Positions 10,507-21,000 of a DNA stretch of 64,000 bases are shown here, one piece after another; positions within the stretch are counted from its first letter, which is position 1; each line of letters opens with the position of its first letter. The stretch covers positions 6,126,105 through 6,190,104 of the forward strand of contig JALGQZ010000013.1 of NCBI GenBank assembly GCA_023105745.1. The letters run 5' to 3'. Source of the stretch: Austropuccinia psidii (Eukaryota; Basidiomycota; Pucciniomycetes; Pucciniales; Sphaerophragmiaceae). Position numbers and translations under genes: made by a program. The notes under the pieces are model-generated. The model ran no database searches. It was not told where the DNA came from and was given only the letters and a program-made list of their open reading frames with translations.

Positions 10507-12706
10507 TGTGAGCCTGTGACGTATATATAACATACCCATAAGGCCACAAAGGACTTTATAAACAGTTAAATTTGTCTTCAACAGACTTTTTAATTGAATT
10601 TAACATAAAAAATAACAAAAAATAAATATAACCTTTTTTGGATAAACAAAGTTATAAATATTATGTCATTTCTGGATTCTACGCCAAAAATAACCTAGGG
10701 TACACCCATAGGGTGTTATACCCAAAAATACTTATTTCTTATGTTATTGGAAGATTTGAGAAGCTCACAGTACTAATGTAACTTTTTTAACATTTTTTTA
10801 AAATTGTTAAATTTAAGCTTAAATAAGCTTAAATTTGAAGTTTCATAAGATTTATGCAAACTTACCAAAATTTTAGTTAAAATTGAGGTGTTGTGTATAT
10901 TTACTGAATTGGCTAAGTATTTGCCATACAGGATGTAAATCTTGCATGGGCTCAATTTAAGAGGGTTTAAGGCCATAGTATGGCTTTAAATAAATAAAAG
11001 GGCTAAATCCACACAAAAAGGTGGGACAAAGGAAAAAGACCAAATAGAGCTGGGGTACCCAGCTTTTTGGATCCGCAAGGATTCACTTAAGGTTGTCCAC
11101 CTGTATTCAAGGATTTTCAAACTTATTTAAACTTTAAGATTAGACTTTGATCCAACCTTAAAGCTTAAACTGGTTTTATCCCAAATTGGACAGGAGTTTA
11201 AAGCTGCCACAGGGTAAATCTCAATATGCAGGCTTGAAATTAAGGTCTTAAGAACTGTAAAAACTTAATTAAGCTTAAAAAGCTTAAATAAGCTTAAAAA
11301 GCTTAAATAAGCTTAAAACTTGAAGGTTACAAGCATTAAAACCTTATCAAAAGTTAAGGCTTAGTGTGTATTGCTATTTTATGTGGAAAAATAGCAATAA
11401 CTTCAAAAACTCATTAAAAATCCAATTTTTAATGGATTTGCTTGGAAATTTCACACAACTTACAATTTAGTATTATCTAGGTATAAATTAAATTCAAAGT
11501 ATCTTTTATAAAGGAATTTCCTGGGTAATTAGCCTGGAAATTTAGTCTTTTAATTAAGCTCAAAGAAAATTATAATTTCTTTAAAAATTAATTAAAAATT
11601 GAGTTCAAGAGATTTCTGCTTGAAACTCTATTTTTGAACTTTTCATGTGATGGACTTTCATATAAATAAACTTATTTCATATTAAAACCTAAAATAATTA
11701 GTATAAATGAGGATTAAAGTTACTTGTAGTTAAAAATAACACTGGTAACTTTAAATTGGAATTAAAAAATAAGTTACCTTAAGTTAAGAACTTTATTTTC
11801 AGGAATGGTTTTTCAGTTTTGACCTGAGCACGCCCTCTATATTAATTATGAATCATGAGAGTTGCTCTGTAGACATAAAAAGAGTCTTTTCATCACTGTT
11901 TTTGCCCATAATCATTAATCAATCCAATATATTAGAAATTTAAACAAGCAAAGTTTTATCATTTATAAAATCTTACTATTAAAAGTAGTTCTTAAGCATT
12001 TTATTCTTTATTAATTGTAAATTAAAGAATTGAAATCATAGAATATAGATTATTGTTGTAATCATCAACAATATATTTTATATTATAAAATTATCATCTT
12101 AAATCTCTTTTAAATGCACAAATTCCTCTTAAAAACTCTTTAATCATAATTTTAATCATAAGAAGTTGCTTTATAATCTAAATTATTGATTTTTGATGTG
12201 TTTTTAACTTATAATACTCTTTTAATATAGTAACTGTTGTATTTGACTTGTTGTATTAAAGCTATATTATAAGTAAGTTTTCTCTAAGATTCTATATTTT
12301 TTTATCTATTATTAGTTTTTTTATATAGAATTTTTCTATAAGAATTATATATGCACAGTGTGTGTTTTAATTATTTTATAAATAATATTTATATTATTTA
12401 TAAGTGGTTAAATATTTATATTTTTCACGTGTAATTGTCTCATTATAAGCTTTACACATCTGATTGTTATAATTCTCAGTGATTATAACAATAATTGAAT
12501 AATTAGAATTCATTCTAATTATTATATTTTTTATTTTATTATATTTTATAATAATAATTAAATTTTTTTATATATAATTATTCTAATAATTATATTTAAA
12601 TTTGTGGCTATAATATTTCATTATATTATATTTTTTTCTACTGAGGACAGTCATAGTACTCTTGATATTGATACTATTATCAAGAGTTTCATAGAAAAAC
12701 CTTACA
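10507..12706 (+). repeat. S1: solo LTR of an R2-related chromovirus
   Basis: Recognised from both ends. It starts TGTGAGCC.. CATACCCATAAGGCCACAAA, like the R2 LTR start (TGTGAGCC.. ATACCCAAAAGACCACAAA). It ends GAGGACAG..AGTAC.. TTTCATA..CCTTACA, like the R2 LTR end. The flanks are identical pentamers TATTT (10502-10506 and 12707-12711), the TSD size of Ty3/gypsy integration. There is no internal region, so it arose by recombination between two LTRs. At about 2.2 kb it is longer than the R2 LTR. It contains a tandem run of AAGCTTAAA units (11271-11318), a near-palindrome AGCTGGGGTACCCAGCT (11048-11064) and a TATA-like ATAAAAAG near 11876. Confidence 0.75.
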
Positions 12707-13452
12707 TATTTTCTCTTATGCAAACCAAAACTAAAAAGCTATTCAATTTCTTTATTTTTACACTTCATAAGCTCAAGAAATAACAATTACTTTATGAAAG
12801 CCTTCAAAGATTTTGGGAGGAAATATAAAAAGTAAGAAATAGGGATTTAAAGTGAAGATTTCAAATCAACTTCCCCATCAAAAAACTGGAGTTCAAGGCT
12901 TAAGAGTGTTAATTAAAAATTTCATTTTCCTCCTTAATTCAGATTATTTCTCCTTATTTTTCTATACATATAGTTTATCTTCAAAAAGATATCTATATTT
13001 CTTTTTTTGAATGAAGAAAATTGGAATTATATTCTGATAAGATGAGATTGATAGATGTCACAGGGGCTCTTGGGGAAAAAAAAGTGGCCTGGAACTTAGG
13101 AATCAGGAGCGCACTTGGATGGCTCCAAAAGAATAATGAGGTAATTGAAGATTATATTTCTTTAAAAGAGAATAAGAGAAAGTACAAATATGCCAAAAAA
13201 TAAGAAATAGGCATCAAAGTCCAGGATGATAGAAAGGAAGCCAAAAGACAAAGAGCCAACCAAATAAATCCTCAATTCACTGTTTCAACCTTCCAGAAAG
13301 AAAAATGGAACTAGGAGAGAATATGACCACCAATATCCACTGAAAGGTAAAGAAATGATTCCAATGACTGAATTATAGATATTAGTATTTACCCTCAAGA
13401 ATGAAAAGAAAAGAATAATTCAAATAAATTTAGTAGATTAATTAACTGGGGA
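12707..13452. other. AT-rich intergenic segment, no gene seen
   Basis: Only short frames without recognisable domains. It is the pre-insertion flank between S1 and R2. Confidence 0.5.
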
Positions 13453-13457
13453 AAAAG
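13453..13457 (+). other. R2 target-site duplication, left copy
   Basis: AAAAG immediately before the LTR TGTGAGCC. It is repeated as AAAAG at 23537-23541 after the 3' LTR. Five bases is the usual size for Ty3/gypsy integrases. Confidence 0.85.
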
Positions 13458-15292
13458 TGTGAGCCTTAGAGGTAATTTCATATACCCAAAAGACCACAAA
13501 TATAAAAAATAACATATTAATATAAATAAAATAAATTTATTTATATTATTAAAATAAAAATCAAAATATAAATATAAAATTATATTAAAAATAAAAAATT
13601 AATTATAATTTAAAAATAAAAAATACATTAAATTTTGTAAATATAAAATTACATTTATACTTGAAAAAATTAAGTAAAAATGAAACTTTAACAAAATTGT
13701 GAAAAAATAAATAAATTTGGAAAAAAGTTAAATAAAATTTATTATAACTTTTTATCCTATAAATAAACATATAAAATTTATTTCACCATTGGATTCCTCA
13801 TAAAAAATCAGGTGGGGTCACCTCTGAGTGAAATTCTTGTAACTCAACTCTAAATAAGCTTAAATTAAGTTTTTAGTATTTTCAATACAAAAGTTGAAAA
13901 TCCTCAAAACCTTAATTTAATTCACACCACATGTGGTGTTAACCATCAATTTTTGTGTTAAAATTGAGGTGTTGTGTTTAGTTTAGAAGTTATGAGGAAT
14001 TGAAGTATTTTCAATTGAATTCAATTGAAATGTCAAAATGTGCGCGTGTATTACACAAGTGAACTTTGATTTACATATGAGGTGTCAATTATTACTGTAT
14101 TGTACTGTACAATTGAATTGAATTACATATGTAAATTATAAGTATAATACATGATGAGGAATTAAAGGAAAAATAAATTGGAAAGATTAAATTTGGGGGG
14201 GAAAAGGAACTCCAGCTCTAAGGGGGAGCTAGACCCCCAAAATCCTTGCTGACAGGTGTGGGATGTCAAAATTCACGCAAAAGTTCATCACTTTTGGCCT
14301 GGAATTGAGTTACAAGGTCTGTGGACTCAATTGATGATGAGGTTTTGATACCAACTGGGGTAGTTTTAGCTGTTGCCAAGAGGGTAAAACTACCCTTAAG
14401 ATAAAACAATCATAATAAAAACAGTTTTAACTGGTTTCTACGCCTCTGACACACATTCTGACGTGTTTTGAAGTCTCTAGGCCTGGTATTGCTATAGCAA
14501 TGGCTGATTTAAGGGTCTAAAATGGCTAAAAATGGCTAAAAATGGCTTAAACCAGCCCTTTTTGGTCTAAACCAGGGTTCAATGATGCCATAATTGGCTT
14601 TTCTGTTGTCAGACTGTTTTTCACGACTGACAAGAGTAAATTTTACTTTTGGAGTAAGAGAATTGATGGCTATAAAAGAATGTCTTCTTTGCCCCACTTT
14701 TCTCTTCATGTTAGAATCTTTTCCTTTTATTAATTAGTTTAAAACTGTTAAAACAATCAATCAAAGATTCCAACCACCACTTTTAAATCATTTTAATCCT
14801 TTTAACCACGTGAAAAAATCATTATAATCATTGTTTGTAACTCTTATAATCATTTTTACCCCTGAACCACCCCAAAAGTGAATTAAAGCATCTTTCATCA
14901 CTGTAAACTTTGTCACTTTGTTTCCAAATTCACTCTGGTCACTTTTGGGTGTGTTTTCTCTTTAATATTCTTTTTAAAGACTTTGTTCTTTAATTAATTG
15001 CTTGCAGTTCTTTGCTCAATTAATTCCAATTGAAATTGCTCTTGAAGAAATTTCTTTTGTAGCCTTAAAATATCTCTTGTAGAGTATTTTTTGGATAAAT
15101 CTTTATTGTTGGTAAAACAATAAATTTTTATATTATTGTTTTATACTAATAAAGTTATAAACAATAAAATTGGCGTGTTTTCTCTTAAAAATAATCTTTC
15201 ATACTATTTTTAACTGAATTTTACCTTATACAAATTTTGAGGACAGGAAAAGTACTTGATTTTTAATCAAAGTTTCATATCCACACCTTACA
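13458..15292 (+). repeat. R2 5' LTR
   Basis: Starts TGTGAGCCTTAGAGG and ends CACACCTTACA. It is almost identical to 21712-23536. It contains a CTAAAAATGG unit present once more than in the 3' copy (near 14520-14545), a TATA box at 14671-14678 and AATAAA-like signals near its end. Confidence 0.95.
14671..14678 (+). promoter_or_regulatory. TATA box of the R2 5' LTR
   Basis: TATAAAAG in the context GATGGCTATAAAAGAATG. The same motif is kept in the R2 3' LTR (22915-22922) and, in reverse orientation, in the LTRs of the R3 composite (CATTCTTTTATAGCC-like). It probably drives the genomic transcript, with the R region starting about 25-35 bases downstream. Confidence 0.6.
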
Positions 15293-15294
15293 TT

Positions 15295-15307
15295 TGGGGG
15301 ACCAGCC
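15295..15307 (+). other. Putative primer-binding site of R2
   Basis: TGGGGGACCAGCC begins two bases after the 5' LTR, the normal place for a tRNA primer-binding site. R3b has the close TGGGGACCCAGCC at the same place (58904-58916, minus strand). I do not recognise a tRNA whose 3' end matches, so the primer is unknown. A non-tRNA or tRNA-fragment priming mode is possible. Confidence 0.5.
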
Positions 15308-15514
15308 GTGATATTTTACCTGTGACATATTTTTTTACTCTTTTTAAATCTTTTTTCTTATATTGAAAAATTTAAAAACATATAAAAAATACTTATAATT
15401 CAAAAAATCCATAAAAAATAACTTTTTTCATATTATAAGTGAGGCTTATATTTTTATTTCTTTTTTGAAATAACCTTTTTTTACTTAATTAATTGGCTTT
15501 TTCATTAATTTTAG

Positions 15515-15712
15515 TGTCTGACAACGTGGTAAGACAAGAAAACATTGAAACAGCCTCAACAGTAACCAGCATTATCCCTGCCAGTACTGTTAATTCTGAT
15601 CATAATAGTACTATTATTGTGACTCAAAATAACCAGCCTGAACCAATATCTTCTGAATTGATTAACTTGGACATAAGTAATACCCTTCAGAAAGCTAAAA
15701 ATTTGGCCAATA
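15515..15712 (+). CDS. R2 leader exon (spliced to the alternative Gag frame)
   Basis: Open reading frame without any ATG (the nearest in-frame start codon is a TTG at 15493). It lies between a splice acceptor (TTAATTTTAG, 15505-15514) and a donor (GTAAGT at 15713-15718), and encodes VSDNVVRQENIETAS.. to ..QKAKNLAN. It is 198 nt long, starting with two bases of a codon and ending with one, the same phases as the R1 exon. A candidate upstream donor GTGAGG at 15439-15444 is preceded by A. Removing 15439-15514 would create ATG at the junction, giving M-S-D-N. The function is unknown: an N-terminal extension of Gag or a separate small protein. Confidence 0.6.
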
Positions 15713-15776
15713 GTAAGTTTTTGACGTAAAAATACTATTTTAAGCCTTTTTTAACCATAATTATGCCTTCAACCAG
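15713..15776 (+). other. Short intron in the R2 5' region
   Basis: 64 nt, GTAAGT..CAACCAG. Equivalent introns with conserved donor and acceptor positions are present in R1 (8865-8952, GTGAGT..CTACCAG) and R3b (58461-58523, GTAAGT..CAACAAG), all in phase 1. The apparent start codon of the 690-codon Gag frame (15763) lies inside this intron. Confidence 0.65.
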
Positions 15777-17835
15777 GTCAGGAGCCAGCTACAACCCCTC
15801 AAGCAGCTCCCAAAAAGGTAATAGACGTGATTATGGCAGAAGCCAACCAGGTACAGAAAGAAAAGGGTCAGTTGATGACTTCCAAACAACTAAAATGGGT
15901 CATTCTGAAGCTGATAATACCATTTTACCTTCAAAAAGAGCTGACACCGCCACAACAAGCCTCTGTGGACATATACAAAGCCAGCCACAGTGCATACAAC
16001 AATGCACTTCAATTCAAAGAGTACCAGATCCTTGCAGACCTGTGGAAGAATTGCATGAATTCTTACCTGACAGTAAGAAAATTCTTGGGCCATCCCAACA
16101 CTTGCAAGTTGCTCAATGGATGGCATCCATTGATGGAGAAGAAAAACATGATGCTTTTGACACTAGAATGGAGGAAAAACAACCCTCCACCACCCAAACC
16201 AGTGCCAAAAACAGCCCCAGTGGCCAGCAGCAGCAATTCCAACGTGAAAAAGCAGCCACAAGCTCCAAACAAGGCCAAAGGGAAGGCACCAGCCCCAAAA
16301 TGTTACAGCCAGGGCTACAGAATCCCAAAGATTCAGCAGGATGCCATGGAAAATGTATTTCAGATGGCCAGAACCATGATGGAATTACAGAAGAAGGAGG
16401 AAGCCAGATTAAGGTTCCAGAAATGATTTCTGACATATTTGATTCCATCCCAGAGTTGTATAATGCTATAAATGACGTGAAAAAACATCTTTCTGATAAA
16501 AATGAAACCATTTGTAACAACATTAAAACAAACAACCTGAGTCTGTGCCAAACTAATGAAACACTTATGTGTTTTGAAAAAGTTTTAAGAACAATTAAAA
16601 ATTCTAATAATGACAATTCTTCTAACATTAAAATAAATGAACAATCTGCCATTATTAAAGAATTAACAGATAAATATTCTAAATTCAATATTGATGACAT
16701 GATTGAAACAAGAATTAAACAAGCCATAAATATTATCAAAACAGATAACAAGAAAGTCCTTGATGACATTTCAAATTCATTTACTGAAGTAAAGACATAT
16801 AACATTGCCTTGAAAAAGTGTTTTGATGCTTCACAAGAAGAAGTATCAAAATTATCAATGAAATTGACCCAAGTCACTTCTGATAATACAAGACAGACAG
16901 AGTTATGGCAAGAACTGACACATAAGGAAGACATGTATAAAATTGAAATAATAAATTTAATACAAAGCTTCCAACATGAATACAGAAATTCCCAAAGGTG
17001 TAGCAACAGTAAAATGAATGACATTGAACAAATACTGAACACCTTACCAGGAATGTCTACACCTCTAAATCAAAATGAGGGCACAAGAATTCCAGATCCA
17101 CAAGTATTGGATCCTGATAATTCACAATTAAAAAATGAATTATCCACTTCTTTTCATAACTTGGAACCATCAATGGGCCAAGCACTCTTGAAAGAAGTTC
17201 CAAAACTTAAAGAATGGCCTCACTTCAGTGGTGAAGGAGAGTATGACCATATGGAATTCATTAGAGGTATTGACATGATCAAGGAAGATTTTGAATTACC
17301 AGACAGATTGGTAACAGCCAGGTTTAACACCTTGTTTACCAGATCAGCTCACAGATGGTACATCAAAATAAGACAAGCACATGGACACCAGAGTTGGACT
17401 TGGTGGAAAACCCAAATCATCAACAAATGGGCAAATGATGCTTGGAGGTTTAAAGTTGAAACAGCCTTTGAATCTGCCAAATTTAATGCTGATAAAGACA
17501 AAGCTTTACCATTGTTTTGCCAACAAAAAGACAGATTAACAGCATTATATCCTGACATGTCAGAATTTATGATCCATAGAAAAATTCTGAGACAATGTGG
17601 AGGTGACTTAGAGCATGCTGTCAAAAGCAGGACTACTGAACAATCTTCAGCAGAAGATATTATAAATATACTAGAAGAAGTAACCACCAGAACCAAAATT
17701 GGTTCTAGTAGGGTGAATCTTAAAACAAGGTTTAATACACCTTGGAAAGATTCTGTGGACAAAAACCCCAAAGAAAATTCTAGTAATATTAAATATAAAT
17801 CTGCAGATACAGTCAGAAAACCCCATATTTGCTAA
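15763..17835 (+). CDS. gag: R2 Gag polyprotein (N-terminal frame uncertain)
   Basis: 690 codons from the first ATG (MPSTRSGASYNPSSSS). Residues 1-220 are low-complexity and may be non-coding overlap: that ATG lies inside a predicted intron, and the ATG at 16423 is an alternative start. Residues about 220-450 are rich in Lys, Asn, Glu and helical heptads (coiled-coil-like). Residues about 477-630 are the capsid-like Retrotrans_gag core (LKEWPHFSGEGEYDHMEF, WSWW-like SWTWWKTQIINKWANDAW, CGGDLEHAVKSR). The frame ends at TAA in the middle of the CCHC knuckle: PHIC, stop, then STTHLANTC in the same frame. Role: virus-like particle assembly and RNA binding. The stop could be read through or be a lesion. 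Confidence 0.85.
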   Translation: MPSTRSGASYNPSSSSQKGNRRDYGRSQPGTERKGSVDDFQTTKMGHSEADNTILPSKRADTATTSLCGHIQSQPQCIQQCTSIQRVPDPCRPVEELHEFLPDSKKILGPSQHLQVAQWMASIDGEEKHDAFDTRMEEKQPSTTQTSAKNSPSGQQQQFQREKAATSSKQGQREGTSPKMLQPGLQNPKDSAGCHGKCISDGQNHDGITEEGGSQIKVPEMISDIFDSIPELYNAINDVKKHLSDKNETICNNIKTNNLSLCQTNETLMCFEKVLRTIKNSNNDNSSNIKINEQSAIIKELTDKYSKFNIDDMIETRIKQAINIIKTDNKKVLDDISNSFTEVKTYNIALKKCFDASQEEVSKLSMKLTQVTSDNTRQTELWQELTHKEDMYKIEIINLIQSFQHEYRNSQRCSNSKMNDIEQILNTLPGMSTPLNQNEGTRIPDPQVLDPDNSQLKNELSTSFHNLEPSMGQALLKEVPKLKEWPHFSGEGEYDHMEFIRGIDMIKEDFELPDRLVTARFNTLFTRSAHRWYIKIRQAHGHQSWTWWKTQIINKWANDAWRFKVETAFESAKFNADKDKALPLFCQQKDRLTALYPDMSEFMIHRKILRQCGGDLEHAVKSRTTEQSSAEDIINILEEVTTRTKIGSSRVNLKTRFNTPWKDSVDKNPKENSSNIKYKSADTVRKPHIC
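15777..16426 (+). CDS. R2 alternative Gag N-terminal frame (overlaps Gag)
   Basis: Frame 2 is open from the splice acceptor to a TGA at 16424-16426 (about 215 codons), overlapping the Gag frame completely. Joined to the leader exon it would make a protein of about 282 residues. The product looks like a folded domain (SVDIYKASHSAYNNAL, YQILADLWKNCMNSYL, NGWHPLMEKK), then a Pro/Lys-rich linker (PPPPKPVPKTAPVASSS .. KAKGKAPAPK) and a charged helix (MMELQKKEEARLRFQK). The motif pattern recurs in the same alternative frame in R1 despite strong divergence, and in R3b with stops. The TGA overlaps an ATG of the Gag frame (ATGA). Function unknown; by position a structural or matrix-like protein. Confidence 0.6.
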
Positions 17836-18012
17836 AGCACCACCCATTTAGCCAATACATGTCCAAAAAGGGGGAAAATCAATGAAATTGACATTGAAAA
17901 GGGACCAGATGTTGAAAAAGAAGACATAATTGAAGACAATTCAGATGATAAGTCATCCATATTTTCTGAATCTTCAAAAGATATAGAAAATATCAATGCC
18001 ACTTTTGACATC

Positions 18013-21000
18013 ATGGAATCTTATTCGCACTTACCACAATTGAGCAATGGTCAAGTTGATTTATCAAAAGTTCAAGATGCACAACTTATGAAGACAAAAC
18101 CAAACAGAGGAAAAGGTTATACAGCTGGTAACTCCTGTATAACAGAAGTGGTGATTGACAACAAGCCCACTAAACTTTTGCTTGACCCAGGAGCCTTCTG
18201 CTCTTGTGTTGGAAAATCCTTTCTTAAGACTTGTGTACCAAATTTTGAAGACCAATTGTTACCAATTGATGGTATAAAATTCAACAGTGCAAGTAACCCA
18301 ATGAAAGCATTAGGAATCTTTGAGACCAATGTCATATTCCCACACATAAATGGGAATTTAAGGATCACAGTTGAATTTGTTGTTATGGAAAATTGCTCTA
18401 GTACCCATTTTATATTGGGGAATGACTATTTAATCATGTATGGGATAGATTTACATAATAACAAAGACAGATACTTTACAATTGGGGACAATAAGCGCCA
18501 GAAATTTGCCTTTTTACCATTTAAAAGACAAATTACAGTAAACAAAGTATCACCAGTCAACTTAGAGTTAGAGAAATTCAAGTCTGAACAGTTAAATGAG
18601 GCTGAAATAAGCCTTCATCTGACTGATAAACAAGAAAATGAACTTTCTTCCCTTTTGTATGACCACAGAGGAGCATTTGCTACAGACAAAGAACCTCTGG
18701 GAGCAATTATTGGTCATGAAGTTGACATCATTCTTAACATTGAGAGACCTTATCCACCACTCTTAAGAAGACCTGCTTATCCAGCAAGTCCAAAATCAAG
18801 AGAAGCTCTAGAAATTCATATCAAAGAACTTCTAGACCTTGGTGTAATAAGAAAAGTAGGCCACAATGAGGAAGTAGAAATAACTACACCAGTTATAGTG
18901 GCATGGCATAATGGAAAATCCAGAATGGTTGGGGACTTTAGAGCTCTGAACACCTACACTGTTCCAGACAGATACCCAATACCAAAAATCCAAATTGCCC
19001 TTACTCAAATATCTCAAGCAGTGTATATAACCACTATGGATGCCCTTAAAGGATTCCATCAAAATGTGGTAACACCAAGAGCAAGAAAATACTTGAGAAT
19101 TATTGTTCATTGTGGAGTGTATGAATACTTAAGGATGCCCTTTGGTATCAAAAATGCACCTTCACACTTCCAAAGAATGATGAATGAAATCTTCCCTGAA
19201 GAACTCTCAGAGGGATGGTTAATCATTTACATTGATGACATTATTATCCGTTCAAAGACTTGGGAGGAGCACATGTACAGACTATCAAGAGTTTTGACAA
19301 AAATCCAATCAGTAAACATGAAAATCTCCTTGAAGAAATGTCATTTTGGATTTAAAGAACTTAAGGCACTAGGACATGTTGTATCTGGTTTGTCCCTTGG
19401 AATTGATAAAAACAAAGTTGCAGCAGTATTGTTAAAACCCATGCCTCAGAATAAGAAGGAAATTCAGTCATTCTTGGGTTTTGCAGGATATTACAGGCAA
19501 CACATTAAAGACTTTGCGTCCATAGCAAGACCACTTTATAAGTTGTGTGACAAAGACACAGTATTTGAGATGACTGTTGACAGAGTCAAAGCTTTTGAAT
19601 CTCTAAGAGAAGCATTGACCACTGCTCCACTCTTACTGATGCCAGACTTTAAATTACCTTTCAAACTGTATATTGATGCATCAGGGGATGGACTAGGTGC
19701 TGCACTTCACCAAGTTCAGATCATAAATGACAAACCTGTAGAAGGACCAATATGTTTCATATCCAGGAAAATCAAACCAACTGAAGCCAGATATGGAGCA
19801 AGTCAAATGGAATGTCTATGCCTTGTCTGGGCCTTGGAGAAATTGAACTATTTCTTAGAGGGATGTTTTTTTGAAGTAATAACAGATTGTACAGCTGTGA
19901 AATCACTTTTAAACATGAAAACACCTAACAGACACATGCTCAGATGGCAAATAGCCATACAAGAATACAGAGGCAATATGACTATTGTTCATAAGGATGG
20001 GAATATTCATAAGAATGCAGATGGACTAAGCAGATGGCCATTACCAAATAACATTGATAATCCTGCTTATGTTCCAGAAGAAGCTTCACCACAAATTCCA
20101 ATAGAAGGAATAAGTGTTACAGACTTGAACACCACCTTCTTTGAAGAAGTCAGAAATAGTTACACTCAAGATAAGAATTGTAGCATCTTATGCCAATTAC
20201 TTAACAAAGACTGTAAAGACAACTCTCTAATACATGCCTTGGATGAAGTATGGAGAAAATCTTATAATGAAGGAAGATTTCACCTACTGGATGGTATAAT
20301 TTACCACAGAACCAAGCACACATGTGTCATGACAGTTGTAGACAGGTCATTAATCAATCTTGTACTGAAAGAATGCCATGATAGTCCCTTTTCAGGACAT
20401 CTTTCTGAAGACAGAACAAGAGAGAAAGTGAAGACCTGCATATGGTGGCCAATGTGGCAAAAAGATGTTGCAGAGTATTGCAAAACCTGTGACAGATGCC
20501 AAAAGGCAAATAAATCCACTGGCAAAAGACTTGGAAATATGATGAAAATCCAAGAACCAAACAGACCTTGGGAAATTATCCATATGGATTGGGTAACTGG
20601 CCTACCACCAGGAGGTGACAGGAGCTATAATGCTTGCCTAGTAATTGTGGAAAGATTCAGTAAAACTCCAATCTTTTTACCATGTCACAAAGATGATACA
20701 GCCATGGATACAGCTCTTCTGATATGGAATAGAGTAGTGTCATGGACTGGGATATTTACAAATATCATCAGTGATAGAGATCCCAAATTCACTTCAGCAC
20801 TATGGACAAATCTTCACCAATTATTTGGCACTAAACTGTCTTTCTCTACAGCCTACCACCCACAAACTGATGGCCTGGCTGAAAGAATGATCCAAACCTT
20901 AGAGGACATGGTGAGAAGATTTTGTGCATATGGCCTTGAATTCAAAGATTGTGATGGATTTACCCATGATTGGTGTACTCTGTTACCAGCACTGGAATTA

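Noticed and set aside
13021..13203. Small frame before R2
   Set aside because: Starts with TTG, only 60 codons, no similarity seen.
16113..17042. 309-codon minus-strand frame opposite R2 Gag
   Set aside because: Leu/Ser/Phe-rich shadow of the Gag codons. No equivalent open frame was identified in the homologous parts of R1 and R3b, and no domain was seen.
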